A program made the translations under genes and the position numbers. Positions 53,498 through 63,203 of a stretch of 64,000 nt of DNA are shown one piece after another. Origin of the DNA: Anaerolineales bacterium (GTDB taxonomy: Bacteria; Chloroflexota; Anaerolineae; Anaerolineales; UBA4823); NCBI GenBank assembly GCA_025057645.1, contig JANXBJ010000001.1, forward strand, positions 1 to 64,000. Reading direction: 5' to 3'. Numbering within the stretch: the first letter of the stretch is position 1; each line of letters opens with the position of its first letter. The notes beneath the pieces were generated by a model that had not been told where the DNA came from, made no database searches, and worked only from the letters and a program-made list of their open reading frames with translations.

Positions 53498-54481
53498 ATG
53501 AATCTCTCGATGTGGATTAGAGCCCTTCAGGTTATCCCTCATGTCGAGAAGGCTGAGTGGGAACGTTTGGACGTGATCTCGAAATGGTTGATCTCCGCCC
53601 GAGCTGCTGTGCTGATTATGACCTTTTTGAGCGGAGCGATTGCCGGGCTTCTAGCTTACCAAAAAGGATTGTTCCAATTTTGGCCTTGGTTTCTGGCGAC
53701 CCTAGGGATCGTCCTGGCGCACGCGACAAACAATCTACTCAATGACTATACCGATGCTGCCCGAGGTGTCGATCGAGAAAACTACTACCGTGCTCAGTAC
53801 GGCCCTCAGCCGCTGATCCATGGGCTAATGACCAAACGTCAGCACCTGACCTATTCAGCGGTGAGCGGCGGGATAGCCCTGGCGATTGGCCTCTATCTAG
53901 TCTTCTACCGAGGTGGGTGGACGTTGGCGCTGTTGTTGGCTGGGGCTTTCTTTGTCCTGTTCTACACTTGGCCGCTAAAGTATATTGCGCTCGGTGAAGT
54001 GGCGGTATTGATCGTGTGGGGGCCGCTAATGGTGGGCGGGGTTTACTACGTGGTCACCGGAGTTTGGGATTGGTATGTAGTGCTTGCCAGCTTGCCTTAC
54101 GCCCTTGGGGTCACCGGAGTGATCTTCGGCAAGCACATCGATAAATGGGAAATGGACAAGGCCAAGCACATATATACTCTACCGGTTCTTTTAGGGGAAC
54201 GGCTGTCCCGGTGGACGGTGTTGGGGTTGTTGGTGTTGCAATACCTCTCGGTAGTTTATTTGGTTGCCACCGGCTTCTTTTCTCCGCTCATGCTGGTTGT
54301 GTTTTTGGCTGTGCCGGCTTTCCTGCGTGTACTTCCCGTTTTTTTGGCCCCCAAGCCTGCCGAAAAACCTCGTGATTTTCCGGAGGTCTGGCCGAACTAC
54401 TTTGTGGCAGCGGCCTTCTTCCACAATCGCCGCTTCGGGTTGTTGTATTTGGCGGGCTTGATCCTGAGCGCTGTCTTATGA
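53498..54481 (+). CDS. UbiA-family prenyltransferase
   Basis: 327 residues, about eight or nine membrane helices. The first Asp-rich motif is NNLLNDYTDAARGVDREN and the second is KHIDKWEMDKAKHIYTLP, which bind Mg-prenyl diphosphate. A long, strongly hydrophobic run (FLVPV-type AVFLAVPAFLRVLPVFL) ends the protein. MenA/UbiA-like proteins attach a polyprenyl chain to an aromatic ring; menaquinone synthesis is plausible in this lineage, but the acceptor is unknown. GGAGGTGAAACG precedes ATG 53498. Not obviously linked to the preceding glycan genes. Confidence 0.92.
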   Translation: MNLSMWIRALQVIPHVEKAEWERLDVISKWLISARAAVLIMTFLSGAIAGLLAYQKGLFQFWPWFLATLGIVLAHATNNLLNDYTDAARGVDRENYYRAQYGPQPLIHGLMTKRQHLTYSAVSGGIALAIGLYLVFYRGGWTLALLLAGAFFVLFYTWPLKYIALGEVAVLIVWGPLMVGGVYYVVTGVWDWYVVLASLPYALGVTGVIFGKHIDKWEMDKAKHIYTLPVLLGERLSRWTVLGLLVLQYLSVVYLVATGFFSPLMLVVFLAVPAFLRVLPVFLAPKPAEKPRDFPEVWPNYFVAAAFFHNRRFGLLYLAGLILSAVL

Positions 54482-54532
54482 GGCTATATGGAGGGATATC
54501 CCGGCTACGGCGGGGTAAAGTGTGTGTGTATG

Positions 54533-54565
54533 AAGGCGGCCTTCCAGACATCGGAAGGCCGCCTT
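54533..54565. terminator. Bidirectional terminator between UbiA and dNK genes
   Basis: Perfect 13-bp stem AAGGCGGCCTTCC / GGAAGGCCGCCTT with a 7-nt loop between convergent genes. Weak T-richness on the plus side only. Confidence 0.7.
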
Positions 54566-54581
54566 TGCAATTTCAGGGGTT

Positions 54582-55238
54582 CTAGCCGTCAATCGGACTA
54601 GGCGGAAAAACCACTTCCTCTTTGCCCGAGAGGCGCTCTCGGATGCGCTCCACGACAAGGTTTAGATGCTTGGGGTGATGAACATAGTCGAGATCATCAG
54701 TGCGGATGGTCAATACCGGGCAAAGATCGAAGGTTTGTAACCAATCTTCGTAGAGGGTTTCTAGTAGTTTCAGGTAGTCCACTGTGATGCCGCTTTCGAT
54801 GCTGCGGCCGCGTTGGCGAATACGCTCTATGAGCACTTCGACCGGCGCTTGCAGATAGATCAGCAAGTCCGGCGGGGGAAGCTGGTTGACAATCAGGTCA
54901 AACACTGTGCGGTAAGATTGATAATCTCTCTCAGAGAGACTCCCTATCTGGTAAAGTGCCCGGGCAAAGATATGGGCGTCTTCGTAGATACTGCGGTCGA
55001 TGATCACCGATTGGGGGATTTGCACCATCTGCAGGTACTGCTGGGCACGATGGCCGAGGAAAAAGATCTGCAGGTGAAATGCCCAGGCACGCATATCGGC
55101 ATAGAAGTCCGCCAAGTAGGGATTATCGACCACCGATTCGAAGGCGGTGTACCACCCTAACCGGGCGCCGATCCGTTCTGTTAGGGAGGTCTTTCCCGTA
55201 GCAATGTTGCCAGCAACGACAACTAGCCGCTTGGTCAT
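54582..55238 (-). CDS. Deoxynucleoside kinase
   Basis: 218 residues of the dNK/dCK/dGK family, phosphorylating deoxynucleosides in salvage. P-loop VVAGNIATGKTSL, catalytic Glu in WYTAFESVVDNPYLADFY, the D-R-S motif IIDRSIYEDAHIFA, and lid RIRQRGRSIESGI. The specific base preference is not predictable. The start lies 3 bp after the nrdJ stop, so it is co-translated with ribonucleotide reductase in an operon for dNTP supply. Confidence 0.93.
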   Translation of the reverse strand: MTKRLVVVAGNIATGKTSLTERIGARLGWYTAFESVVDNPYLADFYADMRAWAFHLQIFFLGHRAQQYLQMVQIPQSVIIDRSIYEDAHIFARALYQIGSLSERDYQSYRTVFDLIVNQLPPPDLLIYLQAPVEVLIERIRQRGRSIESGITVDYLKLLETLYEDWLQTFDLCPVLTIRTDDLDYVHHPKHLNLVVERIRERLSGKEEVVFPPSPIDG

Positions 55239-55241
55239 CGC

Positions 55242-57830
55242 TTAGCATTCGCTAAAGCCACAGGCATAGCACTTTCGACAGCCCTCTTCGTTGACTACAG
55301 CGGCCTGTCCGCATTCGGGACACAAATCACCGATGCGGAATTGGGCGGAGGCAGAAGCAGCTTGAGAGCTGCTCGAGTTACCTCCGCTCCGCTCGTTTTG
55401 ATCGGAGTTGAGATCGAGCTCCATAAGGGGAGTTGAGCGCAAAGGGCCGACATCAGAGGACTGCTTGCTCTCCAGATATTCGGCCAGAATTTGGGCCACC
55501 CCATCGGGCAAGGAACGCACCCGATTGGGACCGAAGCCCAGGGAACGCCCCCCACCGATGCCATGTAACTGCCGCCATACCTCTTTGAGGCGCTCGCGGG
55601 GAGGTACGGGAGAAACCAGACGCAAAATGTAGGAAATCAGACGTCCAATGGCTTCGGAGACAGCGGCAGTATCCGAGCCGGCTTTGGCGGTGTTGATAAA
55701 AACCTCAAAAGGTTGATTCTCGCCGTTTTCGTTGATGGTGATGAAGGCCTTACCCAATGGGGTGTTAATGCTGTAGGTGTAGCCATGCAGCGCACGCGGA
55801 CGCGGTTTTTTCTGTTCCGGCCACAGGGCGATTTGATATTCTTTTTCGTCTTTGGCTTTCTGCTTTGCTACAGCTTTGGTCTCCAAGACAACTTTCTCAC
55901 GCGAGCCAGTAACATAGACGGTGATCCCCTTGCAACCCAATTGCCAAGCCAGTTGGTAGGCGATCATTACGTCCTCCACCGTGGCTTCAGCCGGGAAGTT
56001 GATCGTCTTGCTCATGCTATTGTCAACGAAGGCCTGTATGGCTGCCTGCATCCGGACGTGTTCCTCGGCGCTGATGTCGGGAGCGACAACAAAGATGCGC
56101 TGGATTTCTTCGGGCACTTCGCTGAGACCCTGACAAGTTCCGTGCTCGTTGACGTAGTGGATAATTCGGGTGCGCGTTTCTTCGTCTAAGCCGGCCTCGA
56201 TTAAGGCTTTCTCGAAGAGAGGACTAGTGTACTGAAGTTGTAGGTCTTTGCCGTTATCATTCACATGACGGATGTAGGCCAGAGCGAAAACCGGCTCACA
56301 TCCGTAGCCTTCGCACCCGGCGACAGTGGCAATTGTTCCGGTTGGGGCTACTGTCGTTTGGGCGGCGTTCCGAATCCCGTATTGGCGGATTCCCTCGACA
56401 ATTTCCTGCCAATCCAGGGGAGGTCTATTCCAATTGCGGCTATAGGGGAAAAGGGGCGTTGGGGGCTTCCAGGCTAGATTTTCAGGGTCGTAGATACTCC
56501 CGCGAATAGCCGGGAACGGGCCGCGCTCTTTGGCCAATTGGATACTGGTGCGCATGGCATGGAACCGGATAAACTCCATCACCTGAGCTGCAAATTCCTG
56601 TCCCTCGGGGGAGCCATAGCGCACGCCAACGTGGTACATTAAATCTGCTAGTCCCATAAAGCCTAGGCCGATGCGCCGTGCGCGAAGGGCTGCTTCGCGC
56701 AGTTGAGGGACTGCCGGGACATATGCGTTGGCATCAATGACATCATCCAAAAAGCGAGTAGCCAGTTCGACACTGCGTTGTAGCTTTTGCCAGTCCACTT
56801 GTCGGTCAGGGGCAAAATGCTGGGCAAGGTTGATGGAGCCTAGACAGCAATTCTCATAGGGTCCCAACCATTGCTCACCGCAGGGATTAGTGGCTTCTAG
56901 AGTGTACAGGTGCGGAAGAGGATTGCTGCGGTTCGCCGTATCGAGGAAGAGCACTCCCGGCTCTCCATTGTGGTGGGCCTGACGGACGATTTTTTCAAAC
57001 AGCTCTCGCGCCTTGACCACCTTGTGGACTTTAATCGGGATCCCCGCGGCTTCAGCTTGCTCCAGGGTGCCGTCAAAGTCTTGGTACTCTGGTGCAGTGA
57101 CATCCGGAAAACGGAGTTCCCAGTCCGCATCCTGAAGAACTGCTTGCATAAAGGCATCCGTGATGCCCACAGAGATGTTGAAATTGGTGATGGCATTCTC
57201 ATCGGTTTTACAAGTGATGAATTCCTCGATGTCCGGGTGATCCACTCGGAGGACAGCCATGTTCGCTCCGCGTCGAGTGCCGCCCTGTGCTACTTCCCCG
57301 AAGGCCTTATCGTATACCCGCAAAAATCCTACCGGACCGGTGGCCTGTCCCGCAGAAGACTTGACCAGAGAACCCTTGGGCCGGAGACGCGAGAAGGAGA
57401 AACCGTTCCCGCCACCCGTCTGCTGAATCAGGGCCGCATCACGCAGGGTTTGGAAGATGCCCGTCGAGCGGCGACCCATGTCGTCGCTGATGGGGAGCAC
57501 GAAACAAGCTGCAAGCTGACCGAGGGGCGTGCCGGCCCCTGTAAAGGTCGGCGAATTCGGGAAGAAACAGCGTGAAGTAAGGAGTTCATAGAATTGGATC
57601 GCAATCTCCGTGATATCTTCTCGCCATTGTTTTTCCGCTAAGGCGACTGCATAGGCGACTCGCCAGAACATGCCCTCGACGGTTTCTGCAGGTGTGCCGT
57701 CCGGATTGCGACGCACGTAGCGACGCATGAGCACTTGGCGCGCATTCTCCGTCAGCTCGATCTTAGGCAATCCCTCAGGCAATGGGGGGAGGGAAATTAA
57801 GGTGGTTTGCTTTTGAGATTCAACCAGCAT
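55242..57830 (-). CDS. nrdJ: Adenosylcobalamin-dependent (class II) ribonucleotide reductase
   Basis: 862 residues. Reduces ribonucleotides using adenosylcobalamin instead of oxygen-dependent radicals. [60 protein letters not shown], and the active-site loop [14 protein letters not shown] near residues 314-327 are seen; [26 protein letters not shown] is the conserved later block. The C-terminal tail has paired cysteines (LCPECGQ and [12 protein letters not shown]) that relay electrons to the active site. No N-terminal ATP-cone is visible. Preceded by nrdR (81-bp gap) and followed by dNK. Confidence 0.97.
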   Translation of the reverse strand: MLVESQKQTTLISLPPLPEGLPKIELTENARQVLMRRYVRRNPDGTPAETVEGMFWRVAYAVALAEKQWREDITEIAIQFYELLTSRCFFPNSPTFTGAGTPLGQLAACFVLPISDDMGRRSTGIFQTLRDAALIQQTGGGNGFSFSRLRPKGSLVKSSAGQATGPVGFLRVYDKAFGEVAQGGTRRGANMAVLRVDHPDIEEFITCKTDENAITNFNISVGITDAFMQAVLQDADWELRFPDVTAPEYQDFDGTLEQAEAAGIPIKVHKVVKARELFEKIVRQAHHNGEPGVLFLDTANRSNPLPHLYTLEATNPCGEQWLGPYENCCLGSINLAQHFAPDRQVDWQKLQRSVELATRFLDDVIDANAYVPAVPQLREAALRARRIGLGFMGLADLMYHVGVRYGSPEGQEFAAQVMEFIRFHAMRTSIQLAKERGPFPAIRGSIYDPENLAWKPPTPLFPYSRNWNRPPLDWQEIVEGIRQYGIRNAAQTTVAPTGTIATVAGCEGYGCEPVFALAYIRHVNDNGKDLQLQYTSPLFEKALIEAGLDEETRTRIIHYVNEHGTCQGLSEVPEEIQRIFVVAPDISAEEHVRMQAAIQAFVDNSMSKTINFPAEATVEDVMIAYQLAWQLGCKGITVYVTGSREKVVLETKAVAKQKAKDEKEYQIALWPEQKKPRPRALHGYTYSINTPLGKAFITINENGENQPFEVFINTAKAGSDTAAVSEAIGRLISYILRLVSPVPPRERLKEVWRQLHGIGGGRSLGFGPNRVRSLPDGVAQILAEYLESKQSSDVGPLRSTPLMELDLNSDQNERSGGNSSSSQAASASAQFRIGDLCPECGQAAVVNEEGCRKCYACGFSEC

Positions 57831-57911
57831 TACAGTGACTCCTTTCCATTTTTGGGAGAGAGTAAAGGCAGATATGGGAAACCTCCCCTCTTTGGCAGCT
57901 TGCCGCAGAGG

Positions 57912-58361
57912 TCAACTTTCTAAAAGACGATCAATCTCGTCTCGGATGGCTCGCAAGTCCGAGAGCCGCAAGTAGACGATGGCATAGCGGATGTAAGCGA
58001 TCTGATCAAGTTCTTTGAGGCCTTCAATCACCATATCTCCCACCACTCGAGAGGAGACCTCTGCCCTTCCCATGGATTGGAGCTTGGCTTCGATCTCTCC
58101 AACAAGGCGCTCGATGTCGGCAGCAGAGACCGGTCGCTTTGCACAAGCGATGCGTATGCCCCGCAATAACTTCTCTCGGTCGAATTCTTCCCTGGTTCCA
58201 TCTGCCTTAATTATCAATGGAGTAGCTAGAATAGGACGCTCGTATGTACTGAACCTTTGCCCGCAATGTTCGCACTCTCGCCGACGCCGAACTCCACCGC
58301 GCGAGTCATGGGAGGTATCGATGACTCTTGAGGAAGTGTTTTTACAGTAGGGACACCGCAT
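57912..58361 (-). CDS. nrdR: Transcriptional repressor NrdR
   Basis: 149 residues from ATG 58361, giving the family-typical MRCPYC start; an ATG at 58391 would add ten residues and lies in a putative operator. The zinc ribbon is CPYCKNTSSRVIDTSHDSRGGVRRRRECEHCGQRF; an ATP-cone domain follows (LIIKADGTREEFDREKLLRGIRIACAKRPV). NrdR senses nucleotides through the cone and represses RNR genes by binding paired NrdR boxes. It is the first gene of nrdR-nrdJ-dNK, preceded by two such boxes. Confidence 0.97.
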   Translation of the reverse strand: MRCPYCKNTSSRVIDTSHDSRGGVRRRRECEHCGQRFSTYERPILATPLIIKADGTREEFDREKLLRGIRIACAKRPVSAADIERLVGEIEAKLQSMGRAEVSSRVVGDMVIEGLKELDQIAYIRYAIVYLRLSDLRAIRDEIDRLLES

Positions 58362-58384
58362 CCTGTGAAGTACTAGAACAAATT

Positions 58385-58400
58385 CCCCCATATATGGGGG
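58385..58400. promoter_or_regulatory. NrdR box 1 (palindrome)
   Basis: A perfect 16-bp palindrome, CCCCC-ATATAT-GGGGG, matching the C-x-A-T-A-T-A-T-x-G core of NrdR boxes. Lies 24 bp upstream of the nrdR ATG. Confidence 0.7.
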
Positions 58401-58415
58401 TAGTATTACCTGAAG

Positions 58416-58431
58416 TGGTTATATATTGTGC
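58416..58431. promoter_or_regulatory. NrdR box 2
   Basis: TGGTTATATATTGTGC matches the NrdR core at 9 of 10 positions. It is separated from box 1 by 15 bp, so the centres are 31 bp apart, the spacing reported for paired NrdR boxes. Confidence 0.65.
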
Positions 58432-58436
58432 TTGCT

Positions 58437-58465
58437 ATCTTAGCATAGAAGGGGTGATTAGTCAA
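58437..58465 (-). promoter_or_regulatory. Promoter of the nrdR-nrdJ-dNK operon
   Basis: Minus strand: TTGACT (58465-58460), 17-bp spacer, TAAGAT (58442-58437). The predicted start near 58430 falls in NrdR box 2, consistent with repression. Confidence 0.65.
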
Positions 58466-58576
58466 GAGTTAATTGCAATTAATCAGATTAAAATTTCCAG
58501 GGGTTGCTACATCCTCGTCAGCACTGCTGACTTTCCCCCTTTTTGGGTTATGGAGTTTCGGGAAAGAAATTGCCTT

Positions 58577-58604
58577 AGCCGCTGGGAGGAGGAAACCAGC
58601 GGCT
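58577..58604 (-). terminator. Hairpin after ftsZ
   Basis: AGCCGCTGG / CCAGCGGCT, a 9-bp perfect stem around 10 nt, 31 nt after the ftsZ stop on the minus strand, followed by a moderately T-rich stretch. Confidence 0.6.
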
Positions 58605-58634
58605 TATTCCAGGAGAAGGCATCCCAGATCCGAT

Positions 58635-59774
58635 TTATCCTAGGCGATTGCTGGCCGAGCGATTGCGCAAAAAGGTCGGTATATCCAAGTCCTCGGTGTT
58701 GAGCGCGCGGGGCTGAAATTCGCGCCGCTGGGCTGATAGGCCCGAATGCGATTGAGCTGCCCGCTCGGGCTTGCTCTCACGCAAGGGTGTTTCCGCAGGA
58801 TGTCGTGTCGGGGCGGGACGCTCGAACCCTGTGGCAATCACCGTGATGCGCACTTCGTCTCTCATGTTGGGGTCGATCACTGCGCCGAAAATCAGGTTGA
58901 CATCGGGGTGAGCAGTCCCCTTGATGATTTCGGCTGCTTCATACACATCATGCAGAGTCAGATCGTTGCCGCCGGTGACATTGAATAGAATACCTCTCGC
59001 CCCGTCGATCGTAATATCGAGGAGTTGACTAGAGATAGCTTGTTCAGCCGCCATGCGGGCGGCACCTTCCCCTTTGCCCGTGCCCACAGCCATAAGGGCT
59101 GCACCGCCTTCGGACATGATCGTGCGTACGTCAGCAAAGTCGAGGTTAATCAGGCCCGGGACTGTGATTAGTTCAGAAATCCCCTGCACTCCCTGACGGA
59201 GCACATCGTCAGCCAGCCTAAAGGCCTGTTGGATCGTTGCGCGGCGGTCGATAATCTGTAAAAGTCGGTCGTTGGGGATCACAATAAGGGTGTCGGCTTG
59301 TTCCTTAAGCCTTCCAATCCCCTGTTCTGCGGTCTGGATGCGCTTTGGCCCTTCAAAGGAGAAAGGACGGGTGACCACGCCGATGGTCAGGGCGCCGCAT
59401 TCCTTTGCAATTTGGGCTACGATGGGCGCAGCACCCGTGCCCGTGCCGCCTCCCATACCGGCGGTGATGAAAACCAGATCCGAACCCTTTAGGATGCTGT
59501 AGAGGTCTTCTGCAGATTCCTCGGCGGCTTTGCGACCGATCTCAGGGTCACCCCCGGAACCTAACCCCCGAGTGAGCTTTTCGCCGATGCGCACTCGAGT
59601 AGGGGCTCTGCAGTTGAGCAAGGCTTGGGCATCTGTGTTGATGCCGATGAATTCGACACCTTGTAAGCCTTCGTCAATCATGCGATCCACTGCGTTGCAG
59701 CCGCCCCCACCGACGCCAACCACTTTGATCTTGGCAAAGGATTCTAGTGAACTTGGAACAGGATTGTGGCTCAT
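58635..59774 (-). CDS. ftsZ: Cell division protein FtsZ
   Basis: 379 residues. Tubulin-like GTPase that forms the division ring. [17 protein letters not shown], the GTP signature [14 protein letters not shown]-loop segments NDRLLQI and [11 protein letters not shown], and the C-terminal peptide [12 protein letters not shown] that binds FtsA. A variable linker of about 45 residues is rich in Pro, Arg and Glu. Last gene of the murB-ddl-ftsQ-ftsA-ftsZ run, 46 bp after ftsA. Confidence 0.98.
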   Translation of the reverse strand: MSHNPVPSSLESFAKIKVVGVGGGGCNAVDRMIDEGLQGVEFIGINTDAQALLNCRAPTRVRIGEKLTRGLGSGGDPEIGRKAAEESAEDLYSILKGSDLVFITAGMGGGTGTGAAPIVAQIAKECGALTIGVVTRPFSFEGPKRIQTAEQGIGRLKEQADTLIVIPNDRLLQIIDRRATIQQAFRLADDVLRQGVQGISELITVPGLINLDFADVRTIMSEGGAALMAVGTGKGEGAARMAAEQAISSQLLDITIDGARGILFNVTGGNDLTLHDVYEAAEIIKGTAHPDVNLIFGAVIDPNMRDEVRITVIATGFERPAPTRHPAETPLRESKPERAAQSHSGLSAQRREFQPRALNTEDLDIPTFLRNRSASNRLG

Positions 59775-59820
59775 AAATCGATCCTCCTCGTAGAAAGACT
59801 TTTTGTTATCGGCCTTCTCC

Positions 59821-61071
59821 TTATGGAAGGAGCCGTCGTAACCATTCCTTCATCACTTCCCAAGCTTGGTGAGATTTTGTCGGGCCAAAAGAGCCCTTTT
59901 TCGGTTCAAGAGGCAGAAATTCGTTGTATAAATAGGCCCACTTTAGCAGGCCTACCGAGGTAGCGAAAGCCGGAGAATTCAGGCGGTCGGCCATGCCCAG
60001 AAGGCCTTCTGGGCGGGCGATGCGCACCGGAACGCCTAGAACGCGATGAGCCATGGTCCGCATCCCCGGAAGTAGACTAGAGCCTCCGGTGAGAACGACT
60101 CCTGCGGGGAGCAGACCATCGTACCCTGAACGTTTCAATTCTTGGAGGACTAAGGTGAAGATTTCCTCCACGCGGGCTTCGATGATGTCGGCCAGTTCAG
60201 CCCGGCTGATTTCCACAGCCTCGTTCTCACCGAAGGGTTTGATGACAAACATCTCCCGCTTATCGACTTCCGATTGAATGGCATGACCGTGTTGAATTTT
60301 GATTTGCTCGGCTTGCGAGGTAGGGAGGTGGAGACCTTGAGCGATGTCCGAAGTGATGTGATTGCCACCCACAGCCAAAACGGCTGTATACCAGACATCT
60401 CCCTCGCTGTATAACGCTAAGTCCGTTGTGCCCCCGCCAATATCGCAGAGCAATACCCCCATTTGCCGTTCGGCTTCTGTGAGGGCCACCTCTGCGGCTG
60501 CGAGCGGGTTTAGGACAAATTGGGAAACTTCGACCCCTGAAAAGCTGACGCACTGGCGCAAGTTCTCAGTCGAAGAGGCAGAAACCGTGATGATGTGGGT
60601 TTCAACTTCTAAGCGATAGCCGTGCATTCCCACAGGCATCCGGATTCCCTCTTGACCATCCACCGTGAAGCCCCGGTGAATCACGTGAAGGATTTCGCGG
60701 TTATGGGGAATAGGGATGGCGCGGGCGGACTCGATAGCTCGGAGGATGTCCTCCTGGTCGATCACCCGTCCGCTTACGCCGACCACTCCTCGGCTGTTCG
60801 TAGAGGAAACTTGCGCGCCCGCCACGCTGACTAGGGCCGCGTTGATTTCCATTCCCGACGTCCTCTCGGCTCTCTCTATGGAGCGCTTGACTGCTTGGGA
60901 AGCAGCAGCGAGATCGACAATAACGCCTTTCTTGATCCCTTGGGCGGGTTCGATACCCACTCCTAGAATTTGTAGTTGGCCAGAGACCTCTTCACGCCCA
61001 ACTAAGGTGCAGATTTTGGTTGTGCCGATGTCTATCCCAACTACGACTGGACGTTCCGACTTCATCGTCAC
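59821..61071 (-). CDS. ftsA: Cell division protein FtsA
   Basis: 416 residues of the actin/Hsp70 fold. [17 protein letters not shown], the 1C (SHS2) subdomain, the phosphate-2 loop [15 protein letters not shown], and the adenosine motif [13 protein letters not shown]. The end [13 protein letters not shown] is an amphipathic membrane-targeting helix as in E. coli FtsA. It anchors FtsZ to the membrane. Its ATG overlaps the ftsQ stop by 4 bp. Confidence 0.97.
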   Translation of the reverse strand: MTMKSERPVVVGIDIGTTKICTLVGREEVSGQLQILGVGIEPAQGIKKGVIVDLAAASQAVKRSIERAERTSGMEINAALVSVAGAQVSSTNSRGVVGVSGRVIDQEDILRAIESARAIPIPHNREILHVIHRGFTVDGQEGIRMPVGMHGYRLEVETHIITVSASSTENLRQCVSFSGVEVSQFVLNPLAAAEVALTEAERQMGVLLCDIGGGTTDLALYSEGDVWYTAVLAVGGNHITSDIAQGLHLPTSQAEQIKIQHGHAIQSEVDKREMFVIKPFGENEAVEISRAELADIIEARVEEIFTLVLQELKRSGYDGLLPAGVVLTGGSSLLPGMRTMAHRVLGVPVRIARPEGLLGMADRLNSPAFATSVGLLKWAYLYNEFLPLEPKKGSFGPTKSHQAWEVMKEWLRRLLP

Positions 61072-62072
61072 CGCTCCAATCGATAATAAGGCGCGTGAAT
61101 ATACTCGATGCTAATCAGTACAGGTTTTTGTTTTTCTTTTTTTAGTTTCTTTACCATAAGTTCATAAATTTTCATTTTCAGGCTCAGATCCTTCAGCGCA
61201 CCCACGTAGACCGTCCACCCGCGGGGATCGCGCCAACCAAGTCCGCGTTCTCTCTCGTAGAACAGCGTTGCGCCTTCGGGGATCATAGCGCCGATTGAAA
61301 CGATGCCCGAGATCAATTCGACCGGGAGGAACGGACGCGACACATCGGTTTCTTTCTCTGCCCCGGTGGGCAAGGGGGCGTCTTGGGCCTCGATGATCAG
61401 TTTCGGCAGCAGTGTGTCTTCTGAACGCAATGGAAATGCATACCCCTCCGCATCCACTAAGAGGGTGCGATCCCCTTGCTTCCAAGCAAGGATCGGCTTT
61501 CTCTCGTCGACATAGATGTAGACCTTATTGGGGAAACCCAGAGAGACCTCGACCTTGCGAAACTCCGGGAATTGGGCGATGAGTTTCTCTTGGATTTCTC
61601 GAGGATCGAGGGTGAAGACCGGTTGGCCACGGAGGTCTAGCTCCACCATGACCTCTTTAGCACTGATGCGTTGTAAACCCTGAAGGCTAACGGAGTTTAC
61701 TTGGAAAAGCGGGGCTGTCCAGAGCAAATAAAGGAGCCCTATAAGGCTAAACGAGAGAAAGGCAGAAAGCAGACGCCATCCGATGGCGATGCGAGGCAAG
61801 CTGGGCAGACGAATTTCCACACCCGGGAGACCGACCGGCACATCCAGCCTGTGGGAAGTTCTTGTAGTTCGGCGCGGGGTTGCCATGGGTAAACCGGGCA
61901 CCGTCCCGCGCACCATTACGGGAACGCGACGTGCCTCTAGGTCTACACCCCTCTTCCGCTTCGAAGAAAGGAGACGAGAATGCTTTCGCTGGCGGACTCG
62001 AGTCTCCCGAGGGCCGAGCGTGTTCGGAGCAGCCTTGAGGAAGGTGAATGGAGAGAAAGATTTCTCTTGCAC
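61068..62072 (-). CDS. ftsQ: Cell division protein FtsQ (POTRA)
   Basis: 334 residues. A strongly basic cytoplasmic tail of about 95 residues precedes one membrane helix (RLLSAFLSFSLIGLLYLLWTA) and a POTRA domain (FQVNSVSLQGLQRISAKEVMVEL, LDPREIQEKLIAQFPEFRKVEVSLGFPNKVYIYVDERKP), then the FtsQ-beta domain. It links FtsA/FtsZ to late division proteins. The tail is longer than in E. coli FtsQ. ddl ends just one base before its start. Confidence 0.95.
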   Translation of the reverse strand: MQEKSFSPFTFLKAAPNTLGPRETRVRQRKHSRLLSSKRKRGVDLEARRVPVMVRGTVPGLPMATPRRTTRTSHRLDVPVGLPGVEIRLPSLPRIAIGWRLLSAFLSFSLIGLLYLLWTAPLFQVNSVSLQGLQRISAKEVMVELDLRGQPVFTLDPREIQEKLIAQFPEFRKVEVSLGFPNKVYIYVDERKPILAWKQGDRTLLVDAEGYAFPLRSEDTLLPKLIIEAQDAPLPTGAEKETDVSRPFLPVELISGIVSIGAMIPEGATLFYERERGLGWRDPRGWTVYVGALKDLSLKMKIYELMVKKLKKEKQKPVLISIEYIHAPYYRLER

Positions 62073-63203
62073 TTATCTCCTCTCTCTCTGATAACGGTAG
62101 AGGTTCTTTGCCTTTTCGGCCTTGCGTTCGAGGGCTAGTTCGATCAGGCGATCGACCAGTTGAGGGTAGCTGATTCCGACCGCATTCCAAAGTTTGGGGT
62201 ACATGCTAATCCGGGTAAACCCGGGAATGGTATTGATTTCATTGACATATAGTTCGCCGTCGTCCTTGTCCAGGAGCATGTCCACCCGCGCCATCCCGGC
62301 GGCGTCAATTGCTTTGAAAGTGCGGACCGCCAAGGAGCGGGCATGTTCACTCAAATGTGGTTCTAGGGGTGCTGGGATCAACAATTGAGAACGATCATCG
62401 TGGTATTTTGCGTGGTAGGAATAAAATTCATCCGCAGGGATGATCTCACCCGGAATCGAAGCTTCAACCTCCTCATTGCCCAATACACTCACTTCGATTT
62501 CCCTGGCGTTGACCCCTCGTTCCACAAGGATGCGCCGGTCGTAGCGGATCGCCTCCTTTAGGCCGGAGATCAATTCGTCTCGGTTGCGACACTTGCTGAC
62601 CCCCACCGAGGAACCCAAGTTTGCTGGCTTGACGAAAAGGGGGTAAGGAGCGATGGCTTCGCTTTTTGCAACCACTTCCTCAAGCCCGCTTTCAACTTCT
62701 CGGCGGGTGAAGACTTTCCAATCGACAACCGGAATCCCGTGCGCCCGCATGACGTCCTTAAAGATGCCTTTATCCATTCCGACTGCAGAACCGACCACAC
62801 CCGAACCCACGTAGGCCACATTGGCTATCTCTAAAAGGCCTTGGATAGTGCCGTCTTCGCCAAAGGTGCCATGGAGGACAGGGAAAACAACGTCCACTTG
62901 GCAAAGCCGCTGAAGGAGCCAAGCAGAGGCTTCTTCGCGCAAGAGGTAAATCCCGCTCCGAGTGGGATCGGGCAAGAGAGTGGCTGGGATGCAAGTGGAG
63001 AGAGTTCCCTCGCCGAGTTCTTCTAGCGCCTTTTCTCCGTAAAGCCACTCTCCCTCGTGGGTGATTCCAATTGGAATGACCTCGTAACGCTCCGGGTCTA
63101 GGGCGGAGAGAATCGAACGGGCAGAGAGCAGGGAAATCTCGTGCTCACCTGAAACCCCACCGAAGAGGACGGCGACTTTCAATTTCCGGCTTTGGTTATC
63201 CAT
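62073..63203 (-). CDS. ddl: D-alanine--D-alanine ligase
   Basis: 376 residues. An ATP-grasp enzyme that makes the D-Ala-D-Ala end of peptidoglycan precursors. VAVLFGGVSGEHEISLLSARSIL, LHGTFGEDGTIQGLLE, YVGSGVVGSAVGMDKGIFKDVM, FVKPANLGSSVGVSKC and YVNEINTIPGFTRISMYPKLW are seen. A slightly long version with an omega-loop insert, as in VanA-like/DdlB-type forms with 350-375 residues. Overlaps murB by 8 bp. Confidence 0.97.
   Translation of the reverse strand: MDNQSRKLKVAVLFGGVSGEHEISLLSARSILSALDPERYEVIPIGITHEGEWLYGEKALEELGEGTLSTCIPATLLPDPTRSGIYLLREEASAWLLQRLCQVDVVFPVLHGTFGEDGTIQGLLEIANVAYVGSGVVGSAVGMDKGIFKDVMRAHGIPVVDWKVFTRREVESGLEEVVAKSEAIAPYPLFVKPANLGSSVGVSKCRNRDELISGLKEAIRYDRRILVERGVNAREIEVSVLGNEEVEASIPGEIIPADEFYSYHAKYHDDRSQLLIPAPLEPHLSEHARSLAVRTFKAIDAAGMARVDMLLDKDDGELYVNEINTIPGFTRISMYPKLWNAVGISYPQLVDRLIELALERKAEKAKNLYRYQRERR

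Noticed and set aside
56910-57575. Plus-strand frame of 221 codons opposite nrdJ
   Set aside because: Antisense shadow of a strongly conserved enzyme; no start signal.
58362-58391. Longer NrdR N-terminus from ATG 58391
   Set aside because: NrdR proteins start with the MRCPYC zinc ribbon, and the upstream ATG is part of the operator palindrome.
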